IMG/VR virus record: IMGVR_UViG_3300035182_000195
Coordinates: 1-31,175 of that record
Strand: one strand, 5' to 3'
DNA length: 31,175 nucleotides
From: a virus
Below the pieces are notes generated by a model that was not told the DNA's origin, made no database searches, and saw nothing but the letters and a program-made list of their open reading frames with translations. Made by a program: the position numbers and the translations under genes. Positions 8,187 through 15,264 of the stretch are shown here, piece after piece. Within the stretch, counting starts at the first letter, position 1, and the number at the start of each line of letters is the position of its first letter.

Positions 8187-8874
8187 ATGTAATTCCTCTC
8201 TTCCGTAATATCCAAATCAACTTGGCTGTTTCTATCATCTGTCGTTCGGCATCATTACCAAACTTCTTTCTATACTCTTGTAATACTACATCTTGTAAAT
8301 GTACCCACTCTTGTTTACAAGGCGCTACTACTTTCTCTGCTGTCTTAGGCCCCATACCAGGAATACCTAGGATGTTATCTACTCTATCGCCCGTTAACAC
8401 TTGCTTCCAGAAGGTTTCATTTGCTTCTGCTATAGGAATATAAACAGTTGTTTCCTTTACTGGATTATAATGCCAGCCTGGGATCATATCAAGGTCCTTG
8501 TCTACACCAACAATACATGTAGACTTATCCTTATTCTCGTACTGTAGAATACCTACTTCATCCTCTGCTTCCATTCCATCTATTACTTCAGCACCTTGAT
8601 ACTTAATTAAGTATTCACGAAGTTCTGTGTAGTACTTAGGTTTATTAGCAGGATCACGATTACCCTTATATGTTTGGATAGTAGCTATCTTATCGCGGAA
8701 ATTATTCTTTCCTGTAAGGAATAGCTTGCCCTCTTTACCAAACCGTTCCCAGATATTATGAACAGCTTGCTTAGCTGTAGCTAGTGCGTATTCAAGCGGC
8801 TCATCATCTTTGACAGCAAAACCTATCCGATATATTAGAAAGTCACTGTCTACGAGTGGAGTTAGCTTATTCAT
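8161..8874 (-). CDS. 5'-3' flap exonuclease (FEN/Pol I N-domain-like)
   Basis: The 237-residue product matches the FEN-like 5' nuclease family (T5 D15, T4 RNase H, Pol I N-domain), which removes RNA primers and flaps. Acidic metal ligands are visible in order: VDSDFLIYR (residues 8-16), GMEAEDEVG (near 100), VGVDKDLDMIPG (near 122-134) and TGDRVDNI (near 162). The helix-3-turn-helix DNA-binding motif GIPGMGPKTAEKV follows. The size is close to that of stand-alone phage FENs. It starts at ATG in an ATGA overlap with the upstream small gene. With the family A polymerase and SSB of this window it would complete lagging-strand maturation. Confidence 0.93.
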   Translation of the reverse strand: MNKLTPLVDSDFLIYRIGFAVKDDEPLEYALATAKQAVHNIWERFGKEGKLFLTGKNNFRDKIATIQTYKGNRDPANKPKYYTELREYLIKYQGAEVIDGMEAEDEVGILQYENKDKSTCIVGVDKDLDMIPGWHYNPVKETTVYIPIAEANETFWKQVLTGDRVDNILGIPGMGPKTAEKVVAPCKQEWVHLQDVVLQEYRKKFGNDAERQMIETAKLIWILRKRGITFDGSSIET

Positions 8875-9077
8875 TCTGGCGCTTCCATGTTAAGAATATG
8901 CCTACGTATTCGTATCATATCTAGTACTAGTCCTGCGCATTCTTGTAAGTCCATCTTAGCGGGAGCTGTACCATGCCCATTACTACGCCCTATACCGGGG
9001 TGTAAATTCATAGCCACCACCCCAGCAAAATACACATCAAATACCATATGCTCTTCTGGTTCTAAATACTTAGGCAT
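8871..9077 (-). CDS. uncharacterised small protein
   Basis: A 68-residue product: MPKYLEPEEHMVFDVYFAG, a Gly/His-rich middle (NLHPGIGRSNGHGTAPAK) and a helical C-terminus. No domain recognised. It starts with ATGCCTAA, an 8-base overlap with the preceding 54-residue gene, preceded by GGAG, and overlaps the flap exonuclease as ATGA, so it is probably translationally coupled on both sides. Confidence 0.7.
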   Translation of the reverse strand: MPKYLEPEEHMVFDVYFAGVVAMNLHPGIGRSNGHGTAPAKMDLQECAGLVLDMIRIRRHILNMEAPE

Positions 9078-9234
9078 ATATCTCCGATGATAAACGTTTA
9101 GCTAACTCTTCAATAAGACTAATAAGATCCCCGCGATCAAAGTGATGTAATCCCTTATCTATAGTATCGAATAGCTGCCAGTTCTGCATATGCTTAAAAT
9201 CAAAATCAAATGGGTACTTATCATTCATCGCCAT
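9070..9234 (-). CDS. small acidic protein
   Basis: A 54-residue product read from ATG at 9234 (alternative ATG at 9228): MAMNDKYPFDFDFKHMQ, ending LIEELAKRLSSEIYA. It is aromatic and acidic, likely helical at the C-terminus. It lies exactly between the stop of the upstream gene and the ATG of the downstream one, with an 8-base overlap. No family recognised. Confidence 0.65.
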   Translation of the reverse strand: MAMNDKYPFDFDFKHMQNWQLFDTIDKGLHHFDRGDLISLIEELAKRLSSEIYA

Positions 9235-9239
9235 ATTAT

Positions 9240-9548
9240 TTACTCTTCTGCTACTACAGCAGCATCAAATACTTCCGATAGATAGGCGGCAATATCATTA
9301 TACTTGGTACCGCTCTCTTCATAAGAAGCATACTCATTTGGGTGGCTACCCTTATTAGCTTCTAGTCGGCCCATTGAAACAGCACGGCCAATGTTGCGAT
9401 TAAACTTATCCTTATTACCACATTCAGCATAGTTATATCGGATGCCGCTAGCTGCGTCATCAAACACATACGCTACAGTGACAGGCCGTGCTACATTCTT
9501 GACGTAGACAAACCGTACCTCTTTATCACCCAACATATATTTGTTCAT
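9240..9548 (-). CDS. uncharacterised protein
   Basis: A 102-residue product beginning MNKYMLGDKEVRFVYVKN. The ATG at 9548 is preferred because AAGGA lies 6 bases upstream; the ATG two codons earlier would abut the SD. A beta-rich N-terminal half (RPVTVAYVFDD) is followed by a polar, Tyr-rich C-terminus ending in a helix. No domain recognised. It follows the zinc-finger gene within 3 bases, in one operon. Confidence 0.7.
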   Translation of the reverse strand: MNKYMLGDKEVRFVYVKNVARPVTVAYVFDDAASGIRYNYAECGNKDKFNRNIGRAVSMGRLEANKGSHPNEYASYEESGTKYNDIAAYLSEVFDAAVVAEE

Positions 9549-9550
9549 TA

Positions 9551-9739
9551 TCATTCCTTAATAAAAATAGGCTTTTCTTCTAACGTACATTCACCTTCAC
9601 ACTGCTCACAATAAGCTTGATCGAATGTAGAACGTAGTACCCAGTCCTGAATTTCTGTATCCCATTCAGCATAAGCATCAAGCATTACATCTTCACTACC
9701 ACAAACATCACAAATGTAGGTGTGCGTTTTAGTATGCAT
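9551..9739 (-). CDS. small four-cysteine zinc-binding protein
   Basis: A 62-residue product with two CxxC knuckles: C10/C13 (ICDVCGS) and C44/C47 (YCEQCEG), the spacing of a zinc ribbon, and an extra C51. The remainder is acidic. The SD AAGG lies 7 bases before ATG. It is the first gene after the RNR and the structured RNA segment. Small zinc ribbons of this kind in phages bind nucleic acid or partner proteins; the partner is unknown. Confidence 0.75.
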   Translation of the reverse strand: MHTKTHTYICDVCGSEDVMLDAYAEWDTEIQDWVLRSTFDQAYCEQCEGECTLEEKPIFIKE

Positions 9740-9749
9740 TTTTATACCT

Positions 9750-9837
9750 TTAGTAGACGGGTTACTAGGCTCCCGAAGTAACTATGTCGCTGTTACAGGT
9801 TATGCGTAAGTCAGTCCTGCAAGGGACTAGCTACCAA
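9750..9837 (-). other. tRNA-sized structured RNA segment (four-helix junction)
   Basis: The 116 bases between the RNR stop and the zinc-ribbon gene have no ORF but fold into four stems on the - strand. These are a closing TTGGTAG/CTACTAA stem (7 bp, one G-U), AGTCC/GGACT, TTACG/TGTAA with a 7-base loop, and GTTACT/AGTAAC. The order and total length of 88 bases mimic a tRNA cloverleaf. However, the anticodon-like loop lacks U33, the last arm lacks a T-loop consensus, and four bases separate it from the closing stem. A functional tRNA is therefore unlikely. A 3'-UTR stabiliser, processing site or degenerate tRNA are options. Confidence 0.45.
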
Positions 9838-9855
9838 CCGCCGCGCTTGCTTCTT

Positions 9856-10423
9856 TTATAGCTCGCAAATCCCTGAAATACAAGCTAACTGTTGCGCTGA
9901 AGTAGTGTTGTCATCTTGTTCGTAGCTTGCAAACTTGCTCCAATCTAATTCCTTAGGCATCTTAGCTAATAGTTCTTCATACTGTTCCTTAGTACAAGTT
10001 TGATATGGTGCTTGTTTATAAGTGCCTAAATCTTCTGGTAAGAAGCTAATACCCGATAGTGTGTCAAAGTTTTCATACACCCATGCTGCTGTATCTACCC
10101 ACTGTTCTTCAGGCACCGTTACGGTGACACTTACTTGATGCTCTGCCCAATGTTTATTGTAGACATTCCATAAGTCCAAATGTTCCCGAGGCCCTACCTG
10201 TTCCCGTGTCACTGCCCCATCAGGAGCTTTAACAGGGAAGTAGAACACTGTCGTATGGTCCGGCTTCATTACATCAGCCTCGAACGGTACGTGAGAATCT
10301 TTTAGGAATTGAGTGAGGGGGTCTTTGTTATCATTACGTATTGCTCTAATATAGAAAGCACTATGACGAGGATGAATACCACTAGAGGAATCAACCAATT
10401 GTGAAACAGTGCCACTAGGCTTG
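9856..10423 (-). CDS. nrdJ: adenosylcobalamin-dependent ribonucleotide reductase, exon 2 (C-terminal)
   Basis: This is the 3' exon of the RNR split by the group I intron. Joined to exon 1 it restores the conserved segment TTVKPSGTVSQL, followed by DSSSGIHPRHS, a signature of class II and class I large subunits. It ends ACISGICEL, giving the C-terminal CxxxxC pair (C639/C644 of the spliced protein) that re-reduces the active-site disulfide. Spliced length is 646 residues, shorter than the 739 of the Lactobacillus leichmannii enzyme. The first two bases of the junction codon come from exon 1 (GT) and the third (C) from here. An ATG at 10434 lies inside the intron and is probably not used. Confidence 0.9.
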
Positions 10424-11235
10424 CAATAATTCATAGCAGTTCGTTATACTGCTATCGTTTTACGAAGACGGTAGTAATGAGTCTTACTAATACCAAACCG
10501 TTTATTGGCTTCAGTAAACCCATAATCCAAAACTTCTTTTGGGTATCTACCATATTTATCCCATCTAAGTTTTCCGTATACCCCACACAGTTTCTTGGTA
10601 TCTTCTGTGTGCTTCATACCCAAAGCTGGTTTTCTTCCTTGTCTAGCTTTAGACAATTTAGTTTTCCATTCAGCCGTTTCTTTCGGCCCTTTGGTTCTAA
10701 CATCAAAACCTATATGGCCTCCTTTATGGAGGTTGTATTTATATTTACCGGAAGCTATTAGGTCTATTTCCCTAGAGCAAATATAGTTTGTGTCTTCTGA
10801 ATATTCTAATATTGCTAATTCAAAAAAATCTATACCATATTTTCTAATAGCGTCATATAAAGCAGTTTTTTTATTATTTTTAGCTGCCCATTTATGAGAA
10901 GCCCAGCGAGCCTTTATACTTTTAGTTATACCACAATACTCGCTGCCACTTACTTTATTTTTTATTACATATAAATACATTGTCTTCCTTAACTGCCCTA
11001 AGTTTCCCTAGGGATTGGACTATATCATCACCCATTTCTGGGGCTACGTGCTTCCACTAAACTTTTAGTGTACTCCCTCTACAGGGATAGTCTCTGAACT
11101 TTCCTTTAGACCACGGGAAAAAATAGTTCCCAAAGGTTTAGAGGCTAAGCTGCTGATTACCATGTCTTTCGATTTAGGCTTCCAGCAATTCTCGTAGTGA
11201 TTCAAAACTAATTGCTTAGTTAGGCTGCCAATTTG
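10424..11235 (-). ncRNA. self-splicing group I intron in nrdJ
   Basis: The 812-nt intron interrupts the RNR between V and K of TTVKPSGT. Exon 1 ends ACTGT (U before the 5' site) and the intron ends in G, as group I introns do. P1: exon CTGT pairs with intron GCAG, including the U-G wobble at the splice site. P10: exon 2 CAA pairs with TTG just 5' of the guide. P7: GACTA within CAGAGACTAT (11087-11096) pairs with TAGTC within ATATAGTCC (11017-11025). Between them are strong P8-type hairpins (CCCT/AGGG and CACTAAA/TTTAGTG). The upstream AATCAGCAGC is a typical P4-P6 element. The GIY-YIG ORF sits 3' of P7. Splicing restores the frame exactly. Confidence 0.93.
10444..10980 (-). CDS. intron-encoded GIY-YIG homing endonuclease
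   Basis: The 178-residue product starts with the GIY-YIG core in the variant form YLYVI followed by YCGIT, then the conserved Arg in KARWASHKW. A NUMOD3-like DNA-binding block follows (SKARQGRKPALGMKHT, near residues 110-128), and then a C-terminal helix-turn-helix-like segment (FGISKTHYYRLRKT). This is the I-TevI type of modular layout: nuclease, linker, DNA-binding modules. It lies wholly inside the group I intron, 3' of P7, and would promote homing of the intron into intronless nrdJ alleles. AAGGAAG lies just upstream of ATG. Base composition is more AT-rich than the RNR exons. Confidence 0.93.
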   Translation of the reverse strand: MYLYVIKNKVSGSEYCGITKSIKARWASHKWAAKNNKKTALYDAIRKYGIDFFELAILEYSEDTNYICSREIDLIASGKYKYNLHKGGHIGFDVRTKGPKETAEWKTKLSKARQGRKPALGMKHTEDTKKLCGVYGKLRWDKYGRYPKEVLDYGFTEANKRFGISKTHYYRLRKTIAV

Positions 11236-12608
11236 ACAGTAGTGATTGCGGTAGATGGATTGATTCCCAACTTATCGGCATATTCTTTATTAACTTCGAC
11301 ACACCACTCCTTTAGTTCTTCCAGTGTATCTTCCAAAGTTCTGTTAGTTTCTGTTTGCTTTCCTGAAAGCATTTCATTATCGTAGATTCCTGTGAGAGAG
11401 ACTCCAAGTAGTCGCTCTTCTTCTGCGTTTCGTTTCCAGATGCTACGCACATATCGGAAGTCAGTGTAGGTAGATTGGACAGTTCCGAGAATAGTAGCGA
11501 TCCTAGCTTTTCGCTTAAGGTCCTCAATAGTGTCTGAGGATCGGACCACAATTTCTGTAAGATTACAGAGTCCTGCGGACCTAAGAGCAATCTCACCGCA
11601 AGGGTTTGTACCGACAATGAGTGAGCTATCTCTCCTTCCAATTTTGTCAGTCTTAGTTCTAATACCCTTTCGGAAATAGATTCCTCTTTCACCGGACTTG
11701 GACTCGTACAAGCTAGTCCACTCATGCAGAAATTCTCCGATACTTGGTTTCTCCTCATATACTGCTGAGTTATTAGCTAGAGCAAACTCTGGAAAACGTT
11801 CCCACCAATTACCACTTTTGGATGTACGCATCCTGCCGCTATGTAAATCTGATAGACTGATAAGAGCAGAGCGGCGTACACCGCCTACTACTACTACCTC
11901 ACCTATCTTACACACAATACCATGTACTTCTATGTCAGTGAGTTTACGGCCAACAGCGCCACGAAACAACTTAATGCAGTAATCAAACAAATCTACCAAG
12001 GGTTCCGGCCCACTAGCTCTACCACCAAAGACACGTAAGCGTGCGCCCTTTGCCCGAACTTTGCTAATATCAAACTTAGGAACCTTACCAGAGTATAATA
12101 AAGAAACCAACTCCCTAAAGCTACTAGCCCAGCCGATGCGACTATCCCCAACAACAATAGTAGTGTCAGTTTCATACATGCTCTCCGCTACTTCTGGTAG
12201 CTTGTTAATGTGCTGCTGTTCACAACTAAAGCCAATACCTGTTCCACAAGTAAGGATGTATAGTATCTCATCAAAGGCTCGTGGATGATCCACAGCTACG
12301 AAAGAACAGTTATACAGAGCCATATTATCTCGTTCTAACGCCTGTCCTGCGGACATAAGACCCCGCATAGATGGCATTACTTCTAATGTCAGGATAGCTG
12401 TAGCTATCTCTTCGTACAGCTTTAGATTATCTGGTAGGTCTACAATCTTAGGAACTACTACGTTGTCCATATAACGTCGTACTGTTTCTTCCCAAGTTTC
12501 CCGTCTACCTAAATCATCCCGCCAACGAGAATAGCGAGACTTAGCTATCACTTGCTGAAAGAGTGTTGGTAAATATGTGTCACCTTTTCTCTTAAAATTA
12601 TCTGTCAA
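11236..12608 (-). CDS. nrdJ: adenosylcobalamin-dependent ribonucleotide reductase, exon 1 (N-terminal)
   Basis: This is the 5' exon of a class II (B12-dependent, monomeric RTPR-like) RNR that converts ribonucleotides to deoxyribonucleotides. Visible catalytic residues are C101 (LYNCSF), C337 and E339 in NPCGEI (thiyl radical Cys and Glu) and C348 (LCNL), which with C101 forms the redox disulfide pair. CGTGIGFSCE and GVRRSA are further family signatures. The start is TTG at 12608, with AAGGA 6 bases upstream. Without splicing, translation reads 5 codons into the intron and stops at 11220, giving an inactive fragment. No partner small subunit or activase occurs in the window, as expected for class II. 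No cobalamin riboswitch was seen upstream. Confidence 0.9.
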
Positions 12609-12622
12609 TATAATTCCTTTTA

Positions 12623-12748
12623 TTATTCTAAATTAGACCACTGCGCCGCCATTGCTTTGGCAAATCCAGGAAACGTAATACTTCTTTTAGCTGCTCTGTC
12701 TGGGCTAGGTGGTAGATTATACCATGTAGGTAGAGACTTGCCACCCTT
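12623..12748 (-). pseudogene. frameshifted C-terminal end of the DNA methylase
   Basis: Immediately after the methylase stop codon the +1 frame is open for 41 codons: KGGKSLPTWYNLPP, then AAKRSITFPGFAKAMAAQW. This is the expected C-terminus of the phage DNA cytosine methylase family, whose members end in an R-S-x-T-x-x-G-x-A-x-A-M-A-x-Q-W pattern. Skipping one T in AAC TAA GGG joins the two parts. A point indel, a sequencing error or a recoding event could explain it. It has no start codon or SD of its own. Confidence 0.75.
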
Positions 12749-13211
12749 AGTTATATGCCTCAGTTCCCATACTCACTATCTTTGTGGGTACAAGTGGAGG
12801 CAGATTCTTAAGCCATAAGCATGTAGTTTTAGTAGCTTCATCACCAAACCACCATGGTTGTACTATCTGATCAGGTTTACGGATACGTGTAGAAAGAATA
12901 CCTACAGGATTTTCAATAGCTATCTTAGAGATAGGAGCGTCCATTAGCATCTGCACAAAGTCAATAGCTTCTTGTTCTTCTTTCTCTTTACCTTTGCGCC
13001 AGCGATTACCTGAAGTAGCAAGACGGGTGCAGGGAGGATGCGCTATCATTAAATCCCAGTCCCAATTAATAATATCTCGCACATCCCCGTGATAATGATA
13101 ATCTTGATTATCTTCAGCAGGTAGTAAGTCACAACTTAAAGCATAGTGTCCACGTTTTCTAAATGCCCCGGCTACTACACCAGAAAATTCACAAGCAACT
13201 AATACTTTCAT
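12747..13211 (-). CDS. DNA cytosine methylase-like protein, truncated by a frameshift
   Basis: The 154-residue reading frame begins MKVLVACEFSGVVAGAFRKRGH, a SAM-binding motif I of the Dcm-like methyltransferase fold. It continues with SCDLLPAED (motif II acid), GDVRDII and IAHPPCTRLATSG, where PPC is motif IV with the catalytic Cys, then IAIENPVGIL, the ENV-like motif VI. It ends at a premature TAA; the family C-terminus lies in the +1 frame directly downstream (12623-12748). The active-site half is intact, so the truncated protein might fold, but loss of the last 41 residues probably weakens it. ATG at 13211 overlaps the upstream DUF1599 gene by 23 bases. It may modify phage DNA against host restriction. 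Confidence 0.85.
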   Translation of the reverse strand: MKVLVACEFSGVVAGAFRKRGHYALSCDLLPAEDNQDYHYHGDVRDIINWDWDLMIAHPPCTRLATSGNRWRKGKEKEEQEAIDFVQMLMDAPISKIAIENPVGILSTRIRKPDQIVQPWWFGDEATKTTCLWLKNLPPLVPTKIVSMGTEAYN

Positions 13212-13563
13212 TGTTTTGCATCATAATAATTTGCCCTGGTTTTACTGTGGAATTGCCCTTCTGAAGTTCTTGTATCATACCATACTGTAATACTAAGTAA
13301 TTAATCTGATCTAGGATAGCATCTTTAACACTCTCTCCGCTTACCTTCAACTTACCCTTCTCAACGAAAGTACGGATACGCATCATCTTATCTTGCTGTC
13401 GAAGCTGAATGCCAGTAACAGGATGCAGGCCGAGATAAGTAGCGCCACGAAAATTTGCAAACGGATCGCCGCTACCGGAGGTATAATCATGGTTCTTAGC
13501 CTCCATTATTCCACGAGCTTCATTACAAAGTTGCTGGTGTAATTCGATTAAATTTATAGTCAT
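13189..13563 (-). CDS. DUF1599 (Nmad1-like) protein
   Basis: The 124-residue product beginning MTINLIELHQQLCNEARGI is chosen from ATG at 13563, which forms an ATGA overlap with the upstream gene; the longer TTG reading has no support. KNHDYTSGSGDPFANFRGA, LRQQDKMMRIRTF and ESVKDAILDQINYLVL match the DUF1599 family, described as a nucleotide-modification-associated domain in phages. The Asp/Lys-rich helices resemble a MazG-type all-alpha fold. Its neighbours, a DNA methylase and a MazG-like gene, support a role in nucleotide pool control or base modification. The biochemical activity of the family is not established. Confidence 0.8.
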   Translation of the reverse strand: MTINLIELHQQLCNEARGIMEAKNHDYTSGSGDPFANFRGATYLGLHPVTGIQLRQQDKMMRIRTFVEKGKLKVSGESVKDAILDQINYLVLQYGMIQELQKGNSTVKPGQIIMMQNNESISCL

Positions 13564-14114
13564 ACTGTCTCTGCTCCTACGTACTCTCTCCAAGGCACTT
13601 TCCTGCCATTAACTAAGAAACCCCACACACCCTGATACTTCCAAGTAATGAACAGGGTCCATACCCCGCCATCACTTACTCGTGTAATGTTATGAAACTC
13701 TCTATACTTAAGGGGTGCTGTGTTTCCTTTATAGCGCCAAGCATCGTGCACAAAAAAGTATTCAGGAAAATGATCTATCTCTACATCATGAAGCTCTTGT
13801 ACTATACGCTCTTCATCGTACCAACCTTTAAGAATAATAGTACGGGCATCCCACGGATGGTCATGAGGGTCTCGTGCTTCATCTGCACGAAGGATATGAT
13901 GGATTCTAATAGAAGGTAGCCAAGGATACTTAGCATCGTGACGTGGCGCGTCTGGTGTTTCTATATCATTACCATAAGGATTGAACACCCACCATCTTTT
14001 CATGTAGCCTGGAAGATCGAAGTAAGGGGTACGCTGCGCTCGCTTAATTAAATAGTTAGCAATTGGCTCACGGCTTACTACCCAAGCAATGCCTTGCCAC
14101 AGTAGTTCTTTCAT
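13560..14114 (-). CDS. cupin-like phage protein
   Basis: The 184-residue product has a histidine-containing cupin-type core: RIHHILRADEARDPHDHPWDA (near 70-90) gives an H-x-H metal site and ARTIILKGWYDE continues the beta barrel. A second half contains KYREFHNITRV and GGVWTLFITWKYQGVWGFLVNG. This pattern is common in uncharacterised phage proteins; some cupins are dioxygenases or isomerases, but no substrate can be assigned here. It starts at the ATG of a TAATG overlap with the MazG-like gene and overlaps the DUF1599 gene as ATGA. Confidence 0.72.
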   Translation of the reverse strand: MKELLWQGIAWVVSREPIANYLIKRAQRTPYFDLPGYMKRWWVFNPYGNDIETPDAPRHDAKYPWLPSIRIHHILRADEARDPHDHPWDARTIILKGWYDEERIVQELHDVEIDHFPEYFFVHDAWRYKGNTAPLKYREFHNITRVSDGGVWTLFITWKYQGVWGFLVNGRKVPWREYVGAETV

Positions 14115-14446
14115 TACCGATTATCTCCAGACCCCTGTAGTACGCCACGCTCTTTACGACTGGTAAGCTTATCTACATTAGCATCTACTACATCCTGTAG
14201 TGTATATCCCAAGTCTGCTGCAATAGCAGTAATATACCAGAGAGGATCACCCAGTTCTTTTAGAATAGCTTCACGCCTATCTTCTGTAATTACTTCTCCA
14301 CCACCATCACGAATCCACTTCTTTACTTTCTCTGCAATCTCTCCTGCCTCGCCAGTAAGTCCTAGTGTTGGGTAAATCACATTATATTTGTTAGGATATA
14401 CTTTCATGTTAGCAACAAAGTTGCCGTACTCAATAAATGTTTTCAT
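14114..14446 (-). CDS. MazG-like nucleotide pyrophosphohydrolase
   Basis: The 110-residue product from ATG at 14446 begins MKTFIEYGNFVANMKVYP; the longer GTG reading extends into the upstream gene and is not preferred. GLTGEAGEIAEKVKKWIRD (residues about 27-45) carries the EAGE metal-binding motif, and ELGDPLWYITAIAADLG carries the second ExxD motif, the classic MazG/all-alpha NTP pyrophosphatase pattern. Such phage enzymes hydrolyse (d)NTPs or ppGpp-related nucleotides. The start overlaps the upstream small gene as ATGA and the end overlaps the cupin-like gene as TAATG. Confidence 0.9.
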   Translation of the reverse strand: MKTFIEYGNFVANMKVYPNKYNVIYPTLGLTGEAGEIAEKVKKWIRDGGGEVITEDRREAILKELGDPLWYITAIAADLGYTLQDVVDANVDKLTSRKERGVLQGSGDNR

Positions 14447-14613
14447 CGTAAATTCCAAGCGCAATACCACTGATAGGCTGTTTCTGCTTCTTTGTAAGTA
14501 TCAAAAGGACCTTCACCTAAAAGACCAGCTTCATCCCAATAATACCATTTACCTACTACTAATTCAGGGTAATCTTCTATTTGTTTATCTGCTTTAAATA
14601 TATGCTTAACCAT
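14443..14613 (-). CDS. small phage protein with Trp/Tyr-rich core
   Basis: A 56-residue product from ATG at 14613: MVKHIFKADKQIEDYPE, then GKWYYWDEAGLLGEGPFD and a helix EAETAYQWYCAW. The YYWDE...GP(F/Y)DTYKEAE pattern recurs in short phage proteins of unknown function, where a beta hairpin is followed by a helix. It ends in ATGA shared with the MazG-like gene and overlaps the 29-residue membrane peptide gene by 8 bases. Confidence 0.75.
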   Translation of the reverse strand: MVKHIFKADKQIEDYPELVVGKWYYWDEAGLLGEGPFDTYKEAETAYQWYCAWNLR

Positions 14614-14695
14614 TAGGCTTCCTAGGAAAAGACTTATACACTATGTATGCTATGAATCCTGTAGCTACTAGGAGGAGCAAAGCTCCTCCGTTCAC
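14606..14695 (-). CDS. 29-residue single-pass membrane peptide
   Basis: Read from GTG at 14695 (AGG six bases upstream): MNGGALLLLVATGFIAYIVYK plus a basic tail, with one hydrophobic helix of about 18 residues. A TTG start five codons further in, behind GGAGGAGC, would give a 24-residue version. That internal GGAGGAGC is also one arm of a hairpin. It lies 14 bases after the SSB gene and overlaps the next gene by 8 bases. Function unknown. Confidence 0.55.
   Translation of the reverse strand: MNGGALLLLVATGFIAYIVYKSFPRKPNG
14671..14689 (-). promoter_or_regulatory. hairpin sequestering a strong SD
   Basis: GGAGGAGC-TTT-GCTCCTCC forms an 8-bp GC-rich stem with a 3-base loop at the start of the 29-residue peptide gene. 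The left arm is a near-perfect Shine-Dalgarno sequence. It is not followed by a T-run on either strand, so it is not a terminator. It may control translation of this peptide and, by coupling, the genes behind it. Confidence 0.45.
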
Positions 14696-14709
14696 TAACA
14701 ACCTATAGC

Positions 14710-15264
14710 TTAGGTCCACGCACTATCAGTAGGAGCGGCCTCTACTTCTGGTTCCGCAGGCTCCGCTGCATCTTTAGTCTCGGGACTAATATCCTTCCAC
14801 TTCACTCCCGTATTCCGTTCATAGAACTTACGTTCGTAGTAGTGTAGCATTTCTTCGAGAGCGTCTTGGCGCTTACCCTTAGCAGATGCGGCAGGCAGGC
14901 CGAGAGCGTCGTTGGCTGCCAGTAGTTGTAGAAAACTAATAGCCGTATTGCTTGCAGCTTGGCGTGAGATACTATCTTGTCGAGAGTCAAAAGAACTTCC
15001 TACATTTTTAGCGGCAGTAGCCACACTAGCTGCAATAGCTTCTGCTGGCGGCTTGTTATTACTTACTTGTAGAGTCTTGGTAGCTACGTTCTTGTAACCA
15101 CGGGATTCATCAAGTTCAAACTTGACATAATCCCCCACCTTACACTTAGGAGCGTAGAGGCCAGCACCGTAAGCTTGCCCGCCTACTACTACATTGTAGG
15201 CAGTCTTACCGCCAGCTACTGAACGAGTTTGAATCTCTTGGACTACGCCTGTAATATCTGTCAT
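14710..15264 (-). CDS. single-stranded DNA-binding-like protein
   Basis: The 184-residue product begins with an OB-fold-like beta domain: VVQEIQTRSVAGGKTAYNVVVGG, then VGDYVKFELDESRGYKNV. A disordered Ala/Ser linker, a helical segment and an acidic C-terminal tail (DAAEPAEPEVEAAPTDSAWT) ending in an aromatic residue follow. Acidic tails of this kind recruit replication partners in SSBs such as T7 gp2.5. It sits directly between the HTH gene and the nucleotide-metabolism cluster, downstream of the polymerase. The ATG overlaps the HTH stop codon as TAATG. Confidence 0.75.
   Translation of the reverse strand: MTDITGVVQEIQTRSVAGGKTAYNVVVGGQAYGAGLYAPKCKVGDYVKFELDESRGYKNVATKTLQVSNNKPPAEAIAASVATAAKNVGSSFDSRQDSISRQAASNTAISFLQLLAANDALGLPAASAKGKRQDALEEMLHYYERKFYERNTGVKWKDISPETKDAAEPAEPEVEAAPTDSAWT

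Noticed and set aside
9750-9837. Functional tRNA gene
   Set aside because: The cloverleaf-like folding lacks U33 and a T-loop, and the last arm is not contiguous with the closing stem; kept only as a structured RNA.
10424-10434. Separate start for the C-terminal RNR fragment at ATG 10434
   Set aside because: It lies within the intron, lacks an SD, and would add intron codons; splicing gives an exact family match.
11312-11758. 148-codon frame on the - strand inside the RNR
   Set aside because: Out-of-frame shadow of nrdJ exon 1, which has clear RNR motifs; no SD and no family resemblance.
14671-14689. Rho-independent terminator
   Set aside because: Strong stem but no T-run on either strand, and it lies inside a coding frame.
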